Shown: piece by piece, positions 1-7,722 of the stretch | How positions within the stretch are numbered: the first letter of the stretch is position 1 | Layout: the number at the start of each line of letters is the position of its first letter | Assembly: GCF_900096975.1 (NCBI RefSeq) | Contig: NZ_FMYQ01000026.1 | Location: 1-64,000, forward strand | Reading direction: 5' to 3' | DNA: 64,000 bases | Source of the DNA: Paraburkholderia lycopersici | GTDB lineage: Bacteria; Pseudomonadota; Gammaproteobacteria; Burkholderiales; Burkholderiaceae | The notes under the pieces: generated by a model | Seen by the model: the letters and a program-made list of their open reading frames with translations, nothing else | Told to the model about the DNA's origin: nothing | The model's database searches: none | Program-made: the position numbers and the translations under genes

Positions 1-1
1 G

Positions 2-685
2 CAACCGTTCAGGGCGCTGGCGTACTATCATTGTGACCAGATCGGCACGCCACGCGAGTTGACGGATGCGGCGGGCGAAGTAGCGTGGAACGCGTATTAC
101 CAGGCGTGGGGCAAGGCTCACGAAGTCATCAGCGATGCGGCGAGGAAGGCCGGGATCAGGAATCCGTTGCGCTTTGCGGGCCAGTACTTCGACCGCGAGA
201 CGGGTCTGCACTACAATCGGCACAGGTACTACGATCCCAGCTCGGGACGGTTCATCAGCAAAGACCCCATCGGGCTTGCGGGTGGGATCAACGTCTATGC
301 ATACGCGCCGAACCCGGTTGAATGGGTCGATCCTTTCGGATTATCCAAAACGCCGGTAGGCGCCGGAAGAAAACAAGCGTCGTCAAAAGCGAATCAGAAC
401 GCTAAATGTCCATGCAGAGGCGAGTGGGAAATGAATCGTTTCGACAGAATATGCTCAGGCAACGTGCCGGGCGTGGGCTACGCTAAGTATGTGCGAGATC
501 CGGGCACGGGGATGTGGTGGTCTGAAGACCAAACAGGGCATGGGAACAGTGCTTGGAAGGTATATGACAAAAATGGTGCATGGGTAGCAGACGCTGACGT
601 CTATGGCGATTACATGAGTAAGCACAAGAGTGATACGGGTAAAAATATTGACTTTGATTCGTTGAAGTGCAAGGACTCGAAATGA
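2..685 (+). CDS. RHS-repeat polymorphic toxin, C-terminal end (5' end outside window)
   Basis: The reading frame is open from base 2, so the protein begins upstream of the window. The first ~115 codons are the end of an RHS core: a YYHCDQIGTPRELTD segment, then RYYDPSSGRFISKDPIGLAGG, and the PNPVEWVDPFGL motif that marks the hypervariable junction. The last ~108 residues, after about base 345, are the variable toxin tip. It is Lys-rich, with a CPCRGEW segment and a GMWWSEDQTGHGNSAWKVYD segment whose His, Ser and Lys could be active-site residues; I do not recognise the family with certainty. RHS tips are released as nucleases or other toxins delivered by type VI secretion or contact systems. 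The stop overlaps the start of the immunity gene (ATGA). Base composition becomes more AT-rich in the tip, as expected for an exchangeable module. Confidence 0.9.
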   Translation, partial: QPFRALAYYHCDQIGTPRELTDAAGEVAWNAYYQAWGKAHEVISDAARKAGIRNPLRFAGQYFDRETGLHYNRHRYYDPSSGRFISKDPIGLAGGINVYAYAPNPVEWVDPFGLSKTPVGAGRKQASSKANQNAKCPCRGEWEMNRFDRICSGNVPGVGYAKYVRDPGTGMWWSEDQTGHGNSAWKVYDKNGAWVADADVYGDYMSKHKSDTGKNIDFDSLKCKDSK

Positions 686-1077
686 TTCACTCTGCTGAAG
701 AATTTGTCGCGCTGAGGGATAGCTCTCTCAAGGACGAATATGATCGCGCTGCGACTGACGAGGCTTCTGTTTCAGTCTGGAAAGATGTTATCGATAGATT
801 CCCGGATTATAGGAGATGGGTCGCTCATAACAAGACGGTCCCAATCGAAATCTTGAGGTTGCTTTACCAATTTGGGCCTGATGTTCGCCGCTTCATTGCT
901 GTGAAGAGAAAACTGTCTGATGAGTTATTTGAGCTTCTATCAACGGATCTCGACGCAACTGTTCGGCAAGGTATCGCCTCAAATAAAAAGGCGCCTATTC
1001 CGATAATCATGAGGCTTATGCAAGATGAGGATGAAGATGTTTCTAGAATTGCCAAATACAACTTTGAGAGCCGATAG
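682..1077 (+). CDS. Putative immunity protein to the RHS toxin, HEAT-like repeats
   Basis: A 131-residue acidic protein whose ATG at 682 overlaps the RHS stop (ATGA), with AAGGA at 671-675 as ribosome-binding site. A GTG at 667 is possible but lies before that site. The sequence contains about three tandem helical repeats of the form W/F-VA-x-N-K-x-x-P-x-x-I-L-x-x-L followed by D-x-x-VR-x-x-IA, typical of HEAT or variant leucine-rich repeat folds used by several polymorphic-toxin immunity proteins. Position directly behind a toxin tip, translational coupling and AT-rich composition support immunity by neutralising the tip in the cytoplasm. The pairing is inferred from position only. Confidence 0.75.
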   Translation: MIHSAEEFVALRDSSLKDEYDRAATDEASVSVWKDVIDRFPDYRRWVAHNKTVPIEILRLLYQFGPDVRRFIAVKRKLSDELFELLSTDLDATVRQGIASNKKAPIPIIMRLMQDEDEDVSRIAKYNFESR

Positions 1078-1082
1078 ATGTT

Positions 1083-1114
1083 GAATGAAGGGCCGCGTTT
1101 GCGGCCCTTCATTC
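1083..1114. terminator. Perfect 14-bp hairpin after the immunity gene
   Basis: A perfect inverted repeat (gaatgaagggccgc / gcggcccttcattc) encloses a four-base gttt loop just after the immunity stop. There is no T-run on the plus strand, so it may end transcription weakly or protect the 3' end. It also covers the stop codon of the antisense symE-like relic. Confidence 0.6.
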
Positions 1115-1284
1115 GGCGGTAATGGTCAACCGCCCGTTTTCAACGTTGATCCTTACACGCTGCCTAGGTGTAAAGCCAGCGTCTTAATCCATTGGCCCGC
1201 AAACTTCATCCACGGATAAAGCGGTGGCGTGGTGCGGCTTCGCCAGTTGCGCTGCGACTGCTGGATGGTCACGAATCGTTCCTT
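1109..1284 (-). pseudogene. symE: symE-like type I toxin relic, frameshifted and 5'-truncated
   Basis: On the minus strand, bases 1284-1176 read ERFVTIQQSQRNW, then TTPPLYPWMKFAGQWIKTL. After a one-base loss near 1175-1177 the +2 frame continues FTPRQRVRINVENGRLTI and stops at 1109. Joined, this is the SymE fold: a T-I-Q segment, a hydrophobic G-x-W-I/L core, GFTPRQRV, then V-x-x-GRLTIT and a short acidic end. SymE proteins are SOS- or antisense-RNA-linked toxins of AbrB-like fold and are frequent beside RHS loci in Burkholderiales (family knowledge). No good start codon remains; the 5' edge abuts the integrase relic at about 1285, so the gene is probably broken at both places. A single-base assembly error could also cause the shift. 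Confidence 0.72.
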
Positions 1285-1289
1285 GACAG

Positions 1290-1700
1290 GTGGACGCGCC
1301 GCTCGAACGCATACCGCTCAAGACACTCGCCGCACTAACGCGCGAGCACCAAATCGGTCGGCGCTGGCTTGAGCATGTGGCCAACAACCAGAGCGTGCAG
1401 CGCAAGACACGGGGAAAGTACCGCAGCGCCATGTCAACGCTGTTCTCGGTCGCCATCGCCAATGGCATGACGGACGTGAATCCGTTCTCTTTCAAGCTCA
1501 CCAGCCTGCGGTTGCGTGGCACCACAACGGAGAAAAGCAAGGGCAACAAGGAAGCACGCAGCCCTCTGCCCCCGTGCGTCATGGACTCCTTCTTCTCCGA
1601 ACCACTCTATAACGGACCCGGCTTCGACCGGCGACTGCTGCCAGCGTTTCATCGTCGGACCAGCATAACTCTGGTCCGGTTTGAGCAGGAATTACCTTAA
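1290..1700 (+). pseudogene. Truncated tyrosine-integrase (phage integrase) relic
   Basis: The 136-codon frame starts without a plausible ribosome-binding site. The stretch TREHQIGRRWLEHVANNQSV, then KTRGKYRSAMSTLFSVAIANGM and TDVNPF, matches the SAM-like core-binding domain of tyrosine recombinases: a helix contacting DNA followed by the AI-x-x-G-x-x-x-x-NP signature. Downstream, FFSEPLYNG may be the beginning of the catalytic domain, but the Arg-His-Arg-Tyr residues are absent and the frame ends in unrelated sequence. This is a dead fragment of an element that once inserted here, next to RHS and symE pieces. Confidence 0.6.
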
Positions 1701-2134
1701 CTTAAACCAACCGGCCTCCACGACGCCCGTACGGCTCATACATCCAGCGTTAGTAAGCGCTGCCAGTCGGTGAGTAGAACCATCGACAAATCTCTCAAGT
1801 AAATCCGACTATCAACGCTCCAGCCATCTGCTATGGGCGGCGCATTCCGTTCCACCAGGAAGAATCTTTTTCATCCTCTCGCTGTTTCGTCCCGCTTTCT
1901 TTGGGATTTTTTCAGACATCTCAACGGTCAGCTACCTGATACTCAAGAATGCGTCTGGATGTCAGAACATCTTTAAATATCCAAAAAGCCGCATTGAAAA
2001 CAAAGAAACGCAGAAATCATTTTATCTCTAAAAATAGAACAGTTTCACGTTGAGGAGGATCAATTTCATCAATTGATTTTTGCTCAAGAATAAACAGGTC
2101 AACTTGGACCTAAAACAGTTACCCGAGATAATCA
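1701..2134. other. AT-rich gene-free stretch before the type VI locus
   Basis: No convincing coding sequence is seen. Composition drops sharply, most clearly at 1960-2110 (runs such as ctttaaatatcc and tctaaaaatag), in contrast to the GC-rich genes around it. The type VI promoter should be here, since all following genes run in one direction, but I could not find a -35/-10 or -24/-12 pair good enough to name. AT-rich leaders of this kind are frequent targets of H-NS-like silencers (inference). Confidence 0.5.
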
Positions 2135-2683
2135 ATGAGCACGAAAAGCAGGAGTGGACAGAAATTAATCTCCAGAAATCGCGCCCCGCGTGTTCAGATC
2201 GAATATGACATCGAGGTTTATGGTTCGGAAAAAAAAGTCGAGCTTCCGTTTGTTATGGGTGTCATGGCCGATCTTGCGGGAAAACCCACTGAGCCCCTGC
2301 CTGACGTGGGCGAGCGAAACTTCATGGAAATCGACGTCGACAATTTCGACGCGCGCATGAAGTCGCTCAAGCCACGTGTCGCCATGCGCGTGGAAAACAC
2401 ACTAACGGGCGAGGGCGAACTAAACGTCGATCTCACATTTCAAAACATGGCGGATTTCTCGCCGGCCGCCATTGCGAGAAATGTCGAGCCGCTAAAAATC
2501 CTTCTTGAGGCACGAACACAGCTTTCCAATCTGCTTTCATATATGGACGGAAAAAGCGGGGCCGAGGAGCTGGTCTCGCAGATCCTCAGCAATCCAGCAC
2601 TCCTCCAGTCGCTATCGCAGTTACCTGACAAACCACCCGCGAAATTAGCTGCCGGCGAAGATGCCACGTCGGAGGATAAATAA
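2135..2683 (+). CDS. tssB: Type VI secretion contractile sheath small subunit TssB (VipA)
   Basis: A 182-residue protein of usual TssB length. It shows the family's RAPRVQIEYDIEVYG start, the LPFVMGVMADLAG segment, and the FMEIDVDNFDARMKSLKPR region. TssB pairs with TssC to build the contractile sheath that drives the Hcp tube out of the cell. It is the first gene of the locus, and its TAA overlaps the ATG of tssC by one base (TAATG), so the two subunits are probably made in equal amounts. Confidence 0.95.
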   Translation: MSTKSRSGQKLISRNRAPRVQIEYDIEVYGSEKKVELPFVMGVMADLAGKPTEPLPDVGERNFMEIDVDNFDARMKSLKPRVAMRVENTLTGEGELNVDLTFQNMADFSPAAIARNVEPLKILLEARTQLSNLLSYMDGKSGAEELVSQILSNPALLQSLSQLPDKPPAKLAAGEDATSEDK

Positions 2684-4182
2684 TGGATAAGCTGATTCAG
2701 CACGAAATCGCCGCGCGGGATAATGTGCTCGACGATAGCGGATTGAGTGCACTGCTGCAGAAGGAATTCCGCCCAAAATCGGATGAAGCAAGAGAAGCGG
2801 TTGAAAGCGCTGTCAAAACGCTCGCGCAGCAAGCGCTCGAAAATACCCTGACGATCTCGCCCGACTCGTATCGAACCATCCAGTTGCTGATTGGGGAAAT
2901 CGACAGAAAACTGTCCCAGCAGATCAACAAGATTATTCACCACGAAGATTTCCAGAATCTGGAAGGCGCGTGGCACGGGCTACATCATCTCGTCAAGAAT
3001 ACCGAGACCGACGAGAAACTCAAGATCCGCTTCATGCCGGTCACCAAACGCGAACTCGCCAGAACCCTCAAACGCTACAAGGGCACCGGCTGGGATCAGA
3101 GCCCGATCTTCAAGCGCATCTACGAACAGGAATACGGCCAGTTCGGCGGTGAGCCCTTTGGCTGCATGATTGGCGACTACTACTTCGATCACAGTCCGCA
3201 GGATGTCGAAATACTCGGCGAGATGGCACGAATCGGTGCGGCTGCCCACTGTCCGTTCATTGCGGGCGCGGCGCCAGGCGTCATGCAGATGGAGTCGTGG
3301 CAGGAACTCGCGAATCCGCGCGACCTCACGAAGATCTTCCAGAACTCCGAATATGCCGCCTGGCGAAGCCTGCGCGAATCCGAAGACGCGCGTTATATCG
3401 GGCTCGCGATGCCGAGGTTCCTGTCCCGCCTGCCATACGGCGTGCGCACGAATCCCATCGACGAATTCGACTTCGAAGAAGAAACCTGCGGCGCAACGCA
3501 CTCCAACTATACGTGGACAAACGCTGCCTACGCGATGGCCACCAACATCAACCGCGCTTTCAAGGAATACGGCTGGTGCACCGCAATTCGTGGCGTCGAA
3601 TCGGGCGGCGTGGTAGAGGACCTTCCCTGCCATACGTTCCCGGACGATGACGGCGGCGTAGATATGAAGTGTCCCACCGAAATCGCCATCAGCGACCGGC
3701 GCGAGGCCGAACTTGCGCGTAACGGCTTCGTGCCTCTCGTCCATCGCAAGAATTCGGACCTTGCAGCGTTTGTCGGTGCACAGTCGCTGCAAAAGCCCGC
3801 CGAATTCTACGACGCCGATGCATCGGCCAATGCGCAACTTGCGGCGCGCCTGCCCTATCTGTTCGCCTGCTGCCGGTTCGCGCACTACCTGAAGTGCATC
3901 GTGCGCGACAAGATCGGCTCGTTCCGCGGGCGCGAGGACATGCAGCAGTGGCTTAACGGCTGGATCATGAACTATGTGGACGGCAATCCGGCCATCTCGT
4001 CGCAGGACACGAAGGCGCGCAAGCCGCTCGCCGCCGCTGAAGTGACGCTCGACGAACTGCCCGGCAATCCAGGCTATTACACCGCGAAGTTCTTCCTGCG
4101 TCCACACTACCAGTTAGAAGGACTGACGGTTTCGCTGAGGCTTGTCTCAAAGCTTCCGTCCGCAAAAGCAATCGAAGCGTGA
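2683..4182 (+). CDS. tssC: Type VI secretion contractile sheath large subunit TssC (VipB)
   Basis: 499 residues, normal length for TssC. Diagnostic pieces include FQNLEGAWHGLHHLV near residue 90, LAMPRFLSRLPYG near 246, and the C-terminal NPGYYTAKFFLRPHYQLEGL. TssC forms the outer, ClpV-recognised part of the sheath together with TssB. The ATG overlaps the tssB stop. The gene is followed by a 124-base gap containing an AAGGAG site and only trivial reading frames before hcp. Confidence 0.96.
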   Translation: MDKLIQHEIAARDNVLDDSGLSALLQKEFRPKSDEAREAVESAVKTLAQQALENTLTISPDSYRTIQLLIGEIDRKLSQQINKIIHHEDFQNLEGAWHGLHHLVKNTETDEKLKIRFMPVTKRELARTLKRYKGTGWDQSPIFKRIYEQEYGQFGGEPFGCMIGDYYFDHSPQDVEILGEMARIGAAAHCPFIAGAAPGVMQMESWQELANPRDLTKIFQNSEYAAWRSLRESEDARYIGLAMPRFLSRLPYGVRTNPIDEFDFEEETCGATHSNYTWTNAAYAMATNINRAFKEYGWCTAIRGVESGGVVEDLPCHTFPDDDGGVDMKCPTEIAISDRREAELARNGFVPLVHRKNSDLAAFVGAQSLQKPAEFYDADASANAQLAARLPYLFACCRFAHYLKCIVRDKIGSFRGREDMQQWLNGWIMNYVDGNPAISSQDTKARKPLAAAEVTLDELPGNPGYYTAKFFLRPHYQLEGLTVSLRLVSKLPSAKAIEA

Positions 4183-4306
4183 TCAATGAATAACGATAAG
4201 AAGTCGACAAGGAGATGGCGTACTTAAAAGTCGAACTCTGACATGGATCGCCGATGTCCAGACTCAAGGGCTCGGTTTTATTTTCTCTTACTGTGGAATA
4301 TTCACG

Positions 4307-4789
4307 ATGGCAACAAACATATTCATGAAGGTGGACGGTGCGGACGGCGAATCCAAGGACAGCGGCCATGCTGGCTGGACCGACATCACGTCATTCACGT
4401 GGGGTGCGACGCAGCCCGGCAATATGGGAGTGGGGGGCGGCGGTGGCACGGGCAAGGTTTCCTTCTCGGATCTGACCGTCAATGCCCTCATCGACAAATC
4501 GACGCCCGCGCTGCTCAAGTATTGCTCCAAGGGCTCGCATCTCTCCTCGGTCGAGATCTCCGTCTGCAAGGCAGGGGGAACGCAGATCGAATACGCCAAG
4601 ATCGTACTGACCGACGTTCTGGTCACCGGCGTCAATTATGCCGGCGCGAATACCGGCGATGTCGTCGGCGTGGTCTATTCGTTCCAGGCCGCCAAGGTCA
4701 AGCAGCAATACTGGGAGCAGACGACCCAGGGCGGCAAGGGCGCGGAGATCAGCGCGGCATGGGATATCAAGCAGAACTGCGAGGCCTGA
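4307..4789 (+). CDS. hcp: Type VI inner-tube protein Hcp (TssD)
   Basis: 160 residues. It starts MATNIFMKVDGADGESKD and carries the DITSFTWGATQPG motif and the long Gly-rich loop GVGGGGGTGK that lines or closes the hexameric ring. Hcp stacks into the tube propelled by the TssBC sheath and is secreted; effectors can ride inside it. It stands alone between a 124-base and a 410-base gap, which is consistent with its usual high independent expression, although I could not name a promoter. Confidence 0.95.
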   Translation: MATNIFMKVDGADGESKDSGHAGWTDITSFTWGATQPGNMGVGGGGGTGKVSFSDLTVNALIDKSTPALLKYCSKGSHLSSVEISVCKAGGTQIEYAKIVLTDVLVTGVNYAGANTGDVVGVVYSFQAAKVKQQYWEQTTQGGKGAEISAAWDIKQNCEA

Positions 4790-5199
4790 TTGACCGCTGC
4801 GTTGCAGCGCAGAGGCCGATTCGGATCATTTCGTCTCCCCTTTGCGACGTTCGCTGCGCTTCACCAGGTGTGTGAAGTACTGCGGCCCGGCCAACATATC
4901 GGACAACCAACGCCTTGAACGCGGTGGTTGCCGATACTTGGCCACATTGCGGCATCGTCAGCACGCTGTCGTAATGAAAACTGCTTCCCGCAAGCCTCGC
5001 CGGGAAGAGACATGAAGACTGCAAAGACCTAGCCGAACCGACATTTTTCGACCATCCGCATGTTGCCCCGATCCAGCCAGCGTGAACAGCACGCCCGCCG
5101 TCAGCCGTTCGTCGCCGCAGTCGTCGCGCCGCCGGCCTGTGGCGAACGGCGCGATCGCTCGGCCTTACCGGGGAGTCAGTCTGTCCAGAGAAGAGCGCA
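4790..5199. other. Gap between hcp and tagH
   Basis: About 410 bases. Frames on both strands are short, lack good ribosome sites and do not resemble known proteins. No clear hairpin with a T-run is present. The length suggests a separate promoter for tagH onward, but none could be identified. Confidence 0.4.
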
Positions 5200-7140
5200 A
5201 TGAGTCATATCGTCGATCACGTGCCGGGATTGCGCTGCGAAATCATGAAAGGCATGTCTGCCGGCGGCGATAGGGAAGCCGGTCCTGCGCGCCATTGTGA
5301 TTTTACGTTTCCGGGCGGTACGCTAGGCCGAGGCAAGGACAACGATCTCGTTCTGCCTGATGAGCGGCAGCAAATCGCAAGCCTCCAGGCCATCGTCCTC
5401 ATCAATGGTTCCGGACAGTGCGAAATCAGCAACCGGGGAGGGATGCCCATCCGCCTGAACGGTGCGTCCATCGAGCGAGGTCAGCAACGTCCGATAGGTC
5501 CGGGCGATCACCTCGAAATTGGTACCTATCTGTTGCGCTTCGACGAACTGGCCAAACCTGATGCACCTCATGCCGATACCGCTGCCACAACGGATTCGGC
5601 AAGCGAAAATGAGCATAACGAAGTACCTGGAGAAATCTGGGCAGCGCTCGATGCGGAATTCTCAGCCGTTGAGGCGCAACCGGCTGCGCAGCCCGCGTCT
5701 GGCCAGCCACATCCGCTGCTTCAGGCGAATATCGCCGGCAACCGGCCCGACAACCCGTTGATACTTGGCGGCGGAGAAACTGCACTGCTTCAGGAAGACG
5801 ACGATTTAAGCCTGTCCTGGCTGTTCGCCGATGACGACCCTCTCATGCAGATGCCAATCATGGCCGACATGACCCCGACGGTTCTCACCGATGTCTCCCA
5901 TCGCACATCTTCGGCGACGATGTCGCGCCGCGCGCCGCTGGTGCTGGACAAGCGGGACTGCGCTGGTCATCGCGGCGGATTCGCGCTCTTCGAAGAAGCG
6001 GTCCCGCTGGAGACCGATTTCAACGATGCCGGCGATACAACCCTGTGCGTTTCGCCCGGTGCGGCGGCACCGCTTGCAAGCGCGATTGACGACTTGCTTG
6101 CCCCAAAGGGCAACGCCGCAGCCGCACAGACATCGGTCCGAGCCGAACTGCCAGCTTCGAGCATCGACAATGCGCGAGTCACTGAGCTCCCTCCCCTGTC
6201 CGGCCTCGTCGATAAGCCGCTGCACCGCCACACCGACGCAGCCATGCTCACGTTCCCCGATCCGCCGGAGCGGCGCGAGCCCACAATCGGCAGATTGTCG
6301 CGGCCGGCACCGCAAACGTTCTCCTATGCTCATGCCACGCCGGACGGGCGCCCATTACCGGATGCATCCGCAACCCACCAGACTAACGATCGGGAAACAG
6401 ATACGTCTTTAGCCCCGGTACTTACCCGTGCGCTGCTTGATGGCATGGGCCTGGACCATGTGCAGGCCGCATCTGTCGGATGTGACGAGCTCCAGCGGGT
6501 CGGGCGTTTGCTCCGCATGTTTACCGACCACACAATGCGTCTGTCCACAACGGACGCAACGGCTACAGGCAACATGCCTCAGCGGAACGCGCCGGATCGC
6601 GCGTGCGCACACAACCCGTTCTACGCCTTGCCGTCCGGTGGGCATGTCCTGACGATGCTTTTCGCACAGCCTGACCCGGATCTCATGCATATCGAGACCG
6701 CCGCCGCGCAGGCACTTACCGACCTCAAGTCGGGCAGGAATGCTGCGGAGGACCGTTTACGCCCCGACGATCGCGCCAACGTCGATACGGTCCTCCACCA
6801 ACTTGCTCCCGAAAAGCTGGAACGGGAACTCGCGGAATCGGGCATGCGCCTCCTGTCGCTCAGGACCGGAAAGGCTGCGCTCTGGGATCACTTCGTCTGC
6901 GCGTACCTGCGTGTCGCCGCACAGGTGGGCTCTGGGATATCTCATGAGACAGCCCCCTGCCCCCCCACGCCACCCACCCCGCAAATCACGGCGCACACGG
7001 GCAAAAACGAAGACGCGGTCGACCTTGAGGCCCTCGATGCCCTTGAGGCACGCGAGGGTGCGATTGCCCACGCGACCGGCCACGGCAGCACGAGCGTAGG
7101 CCAGGGGCCGGCCTACGGACAACACTGGGGCTACTGGTAA
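5200..7140 (+). CDS. tagH: FHA-domain type VI accessory protein TagH
   Basis: 646 residues. Residues about 38-110 form a forkhead-associated fold: the GTLGRGKDNDLVLPDE core carries the Arg and Asn that bind phosphothreonine, followed by SNRGGMPIRLNG. A long Pro/Ala-rich disordered middle (about 120-400) leads to the conserved type VI FHA C-terminal domain at about 480-590 with AEDRLRPDDR and LRTGKAALWDHFVCAYLRV. In other systems the FHA protein is phosphorylated by PpkA and triggers assembly; no PpkA or PppA gene is seen in this window. The stop TAA overlaps the tssE ATG by one base. Confidence 0.85.
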   Translation: MSHIVDHVPGLRCEIMKGMSAGGDREAGPARHCDFTFPGGTLGRGKDNDLVLPDERQQIASLQAIVLINGSGQCEISNRGGMPIRLNGASIERGQQRPIGPGDHLEIGTYLLRFDELAKPDAPHADTAATTDSASENEHNEVPGEIWAALDAEFSAVEAQPAAQPASGQPHPLLQANIAGNRPDNPLILGGGETALLQEDDDLSLSWLFADDDPLMQMPIMADMTPTVLTDVSHRTSSATMSRRAPLVLDKRDCAGHRGGFALFEEAVPLETDFNDAGDTTLCVSPGAAAPLASAIDDLLAPKGNAAAAQTSVRAELPASSIDNARVTELPPLSGLVDKPLHRHTDAAMLTFPDPPERREPTIGRLSRPAPQTFSYAHATPDGRPLPDASATHQTNDRETDTSLAPVLTRALLDGMGLDHVQAASVGCDELQRVGRLLRMFTDHTMRLSTTDATATGNMPQRNAPDRACAHNPFYALPSGGHVLTMLFAQPDPDLMHIETAAAQALTDLKSGRNAAEDRLRPDDRANVDTVLHQLAPEKLERELAESGMRLLSLRTGKAALWDHFVCAYLRVAAQVGSGISHETAPCPPTPPTPQITAHTGKNEDAVDLEALDALEAREGAIAHATGHGSTSVGQGPAYGQHWGYW

Positions 7141-7718
7141 TGAGCACGAACCCGCGTACCCTGCCGTCAGCGACCGGCACCGATCGCTCCGCCACGATGC
7201 GTTCACCGCGGGAGAGCGGCGCGATCAGCTTGCGTCACCGTGCCCAGCCATCGCTGCTGGACCGCCTCACCGACGAAGCCCCCGAACAACGCGAGGAGCC
7301 GCAAGGACAGCATCTGCTCTCGGCCGGTGCGCTGCGCAAGACGGTGTTGCGCGATCTGGGCTGGCTCTTCAACAGCGTCAACGCCAACAGCACATTTGAT
7401 CTTGCGCCCTACCCGCACGTCGCACGCTCGACGCTGAACTACGGTCTCGATGCGCTCTCCGGCAAGCACCTGTCCGAAATCGACTGGAAGCACGTCGAGA
7501 AGATGCTGACGGTTGCAATCAGAAACTACGAGCCGAGAATCGCACCCGGCGATCTGGTGGTGCGCTGCTTGCCCAGAAACGATGGCCAGGACCGCCACCA
7601 TGTCCTGTCCATCGAAATCAGGGGAGAACTCCGTCACAGTCCGTCTCCGTTGCCGTTCCTCTTTCGCACGGACATCGATCTGGAAAGCGGGCATTTCGAC
7701 TGCGTGGACATGGGGTAA
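7140..7718 (+). CDS. tssE: Type VI baseplate wedge protein TssE (gp25-like)
   Basis: 192 residues, slightly long because of a charged 40-residue N-terminal tail. The gp25 fold follows: SLLDRLTDEAP, then LRKTVLRDLGWLFNS, ARSTLNYGLDALSG and the AIRNYEPRI segment containing the conserved Glu-Pro-Arg. TssE is the baseplate component that nucleates sheath polymerisation. It overlaps tagH by one base and is followed four bases after its stop by the TTG start of tssF, so translation is likely coupled. Confidence 0.92.
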   Translation: MSTNPRTLPSATGTDRSATMRSPRESGAISLRHRAQPSLLDRLTDEAPEQREEPQGQHLLSAGALRKTVLRDLGWLFNSVNANSTFDLAPYPHVARSTLNYGLDALSGKHLSEIDWKHVEKMLTVAIRNYEPRIAPGDLVVRCLPRNDGQDRHHVLSIEIRGELRHSPSPLPFLFRTDIDLESGHFDCVDMG

Positions 7719-7722
7719 CGCG

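Noticed and set aside
1150..1190. tRNA-Val-like anticodon loop (tttacac) on the minus strand near an integrase relic
   Set aside because: The flanking stems do not pair and the segment is explained as part of the frameshifted symE-like coding sequence.
1960..2110. Possible promoter boxes (TTGAAA and TTTTAT) before tssB
   Set aside because: Spacing is 20 bases and the -10 match is poor; not reported as a promoter.
2980..4107. 375-codon minus-strand frame opposite tssC
   Set aside because: Shadow of tssC third-position GC; no ribosome site and no family resemblance.
4187..4240. Tiny frames after tssC (13 and 8 codons), one behind AAGGAG
   Set aside because: Too short, no similarity, and probably leader sequence of hcp.
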